This document shows positions 63,977 to 64,000 of a DNA stretch of 64,000 bases, piece after piece. Position 1 is the stretch's first letter. Every line of letters starts with the position of its first letter. Source of the DNA: Aquabacterium soli (lineage in GTDB: Bacteria > Pseudomonadota > Gammaproteobacteria > Burkholderiales > Burkholderiaceae_C); contig NZ_RSED01000005.1 of NCBI RefSeq assembly GCF_003933735.1, positions 124,001 through 188,000 on the forward strand. The letters run 5' to 3'. The notes beneath the pieces are model-generated. The model was not told the DNA's origin, made no database searches, and saw only the letters and a list, made by a program, of their open reading frames with translations. The position numbers and the translations under genes are program-made.

Positions 63977-64000
63977 ATGTCTGAACAGGAGCCTGCAGTG
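63977..64000 (+). CDS. Start of a divergent gene cut by the window end
   Basis: A new plus-strand gene probably begins here. Either ATG at 63977 opens MSEQEPAV, or GTG at 63998 is the start with AGGAG (63987-63991) spaced 6 bp before it. A TAAAAT (63958-63963) could be its -10 box. Too little remains to say more. Confidence 0.35.

Overview
The window is high-GC, densely coded chromosomal DNA of a betaproteobacterium, most likely order Burkholderiales. The evidence is the synteny engB / cytochrome c4-like / System II cytochrome c biogenesis (ccsB-ccsA), the strong codon bias (long open frames on the wrong strand everywhere), and the lipopeptide-siderophore type of gene cluster. I saw no transposase, integrase, tRNA, rRNA or CRISPR array. 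Assignments were made by reading the sequence, without database searches.

Layout. 1-2151: the end of an RsbQ-like alpha/beta hydrolase followed by a cytoplasmic PAS hybrid histidine kinase. 2242-9274: housekeeping genes (purC, engB, a di-heme cytochrome c, ccsB, ccsA) and a Crp/Fnr-type regulator. 9415-13753: a large periplasmic di-heme protein with an IPT-like domain, a small OB-fold-like protein, a BASS transporter and a conserved hypothetical. 13786-16484: a minus-strand pair of flavoproteins (FMO-like and Tat-exported amine oxidase). 16838-18964: a TonB-dependent receptor.

19050-57637 is the centrepiece: an apparently nearly complete iron-regulated NRPS/PKS siderophore locus. A Fur box overlaps the promoter of an ECF sigma factor (PvdS/OrbS/FecI type), followed by a tiny protein that is only the N-terminal domain of FecR. 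Next come MbtH, a type II thioesterase, and four megasynthases: FAAL-PCP-C-A-PCP, KS-AT-KR-ACP, C-A-PCP, and C-A-PCP-E-C-A-PCP-C-A-PCP-TE. On the minus strand are a small membrane protein, two PepSY reductase-like membrane proteins, a siderophore receptor with its own Fur box, an HSL-type esterase, an ornithine N5-monooxygenase and an IucB/AlcB-type acyltransferase. Diverging from the acyltransferase is a PvdE/SyrD-type exporter followed by a Fur-like protein lacking its metal/dimerisation half. Three exact TAAA-N17-CGTC elements, the pattern of OrbS/PvdS-type promoters, precede MbtH, the acyltransferase operon and the exporter. Pocket residues read by eye predict Asp (NRPS2) and Thr (NRPS3 module 2), with Glu-containing pockets suited to basic residues such as (hydroxy)ornithine elsewhere. 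The expected product is an acylated peptide-polyketide siderophore with hydroxamate groups and possibly beta-hydroxy-aspartate, of the general variochelin/vacidobactin kind.

57641-64000 returns to housekeeping: a nitrilase-family amidase, glcE-glcF, a mercaptopyruvate-type sulfurtransferase, an epoxide-hydrolase-like protein, a CnoX/YbbN-like thioredoxin and the first codons of another gene.
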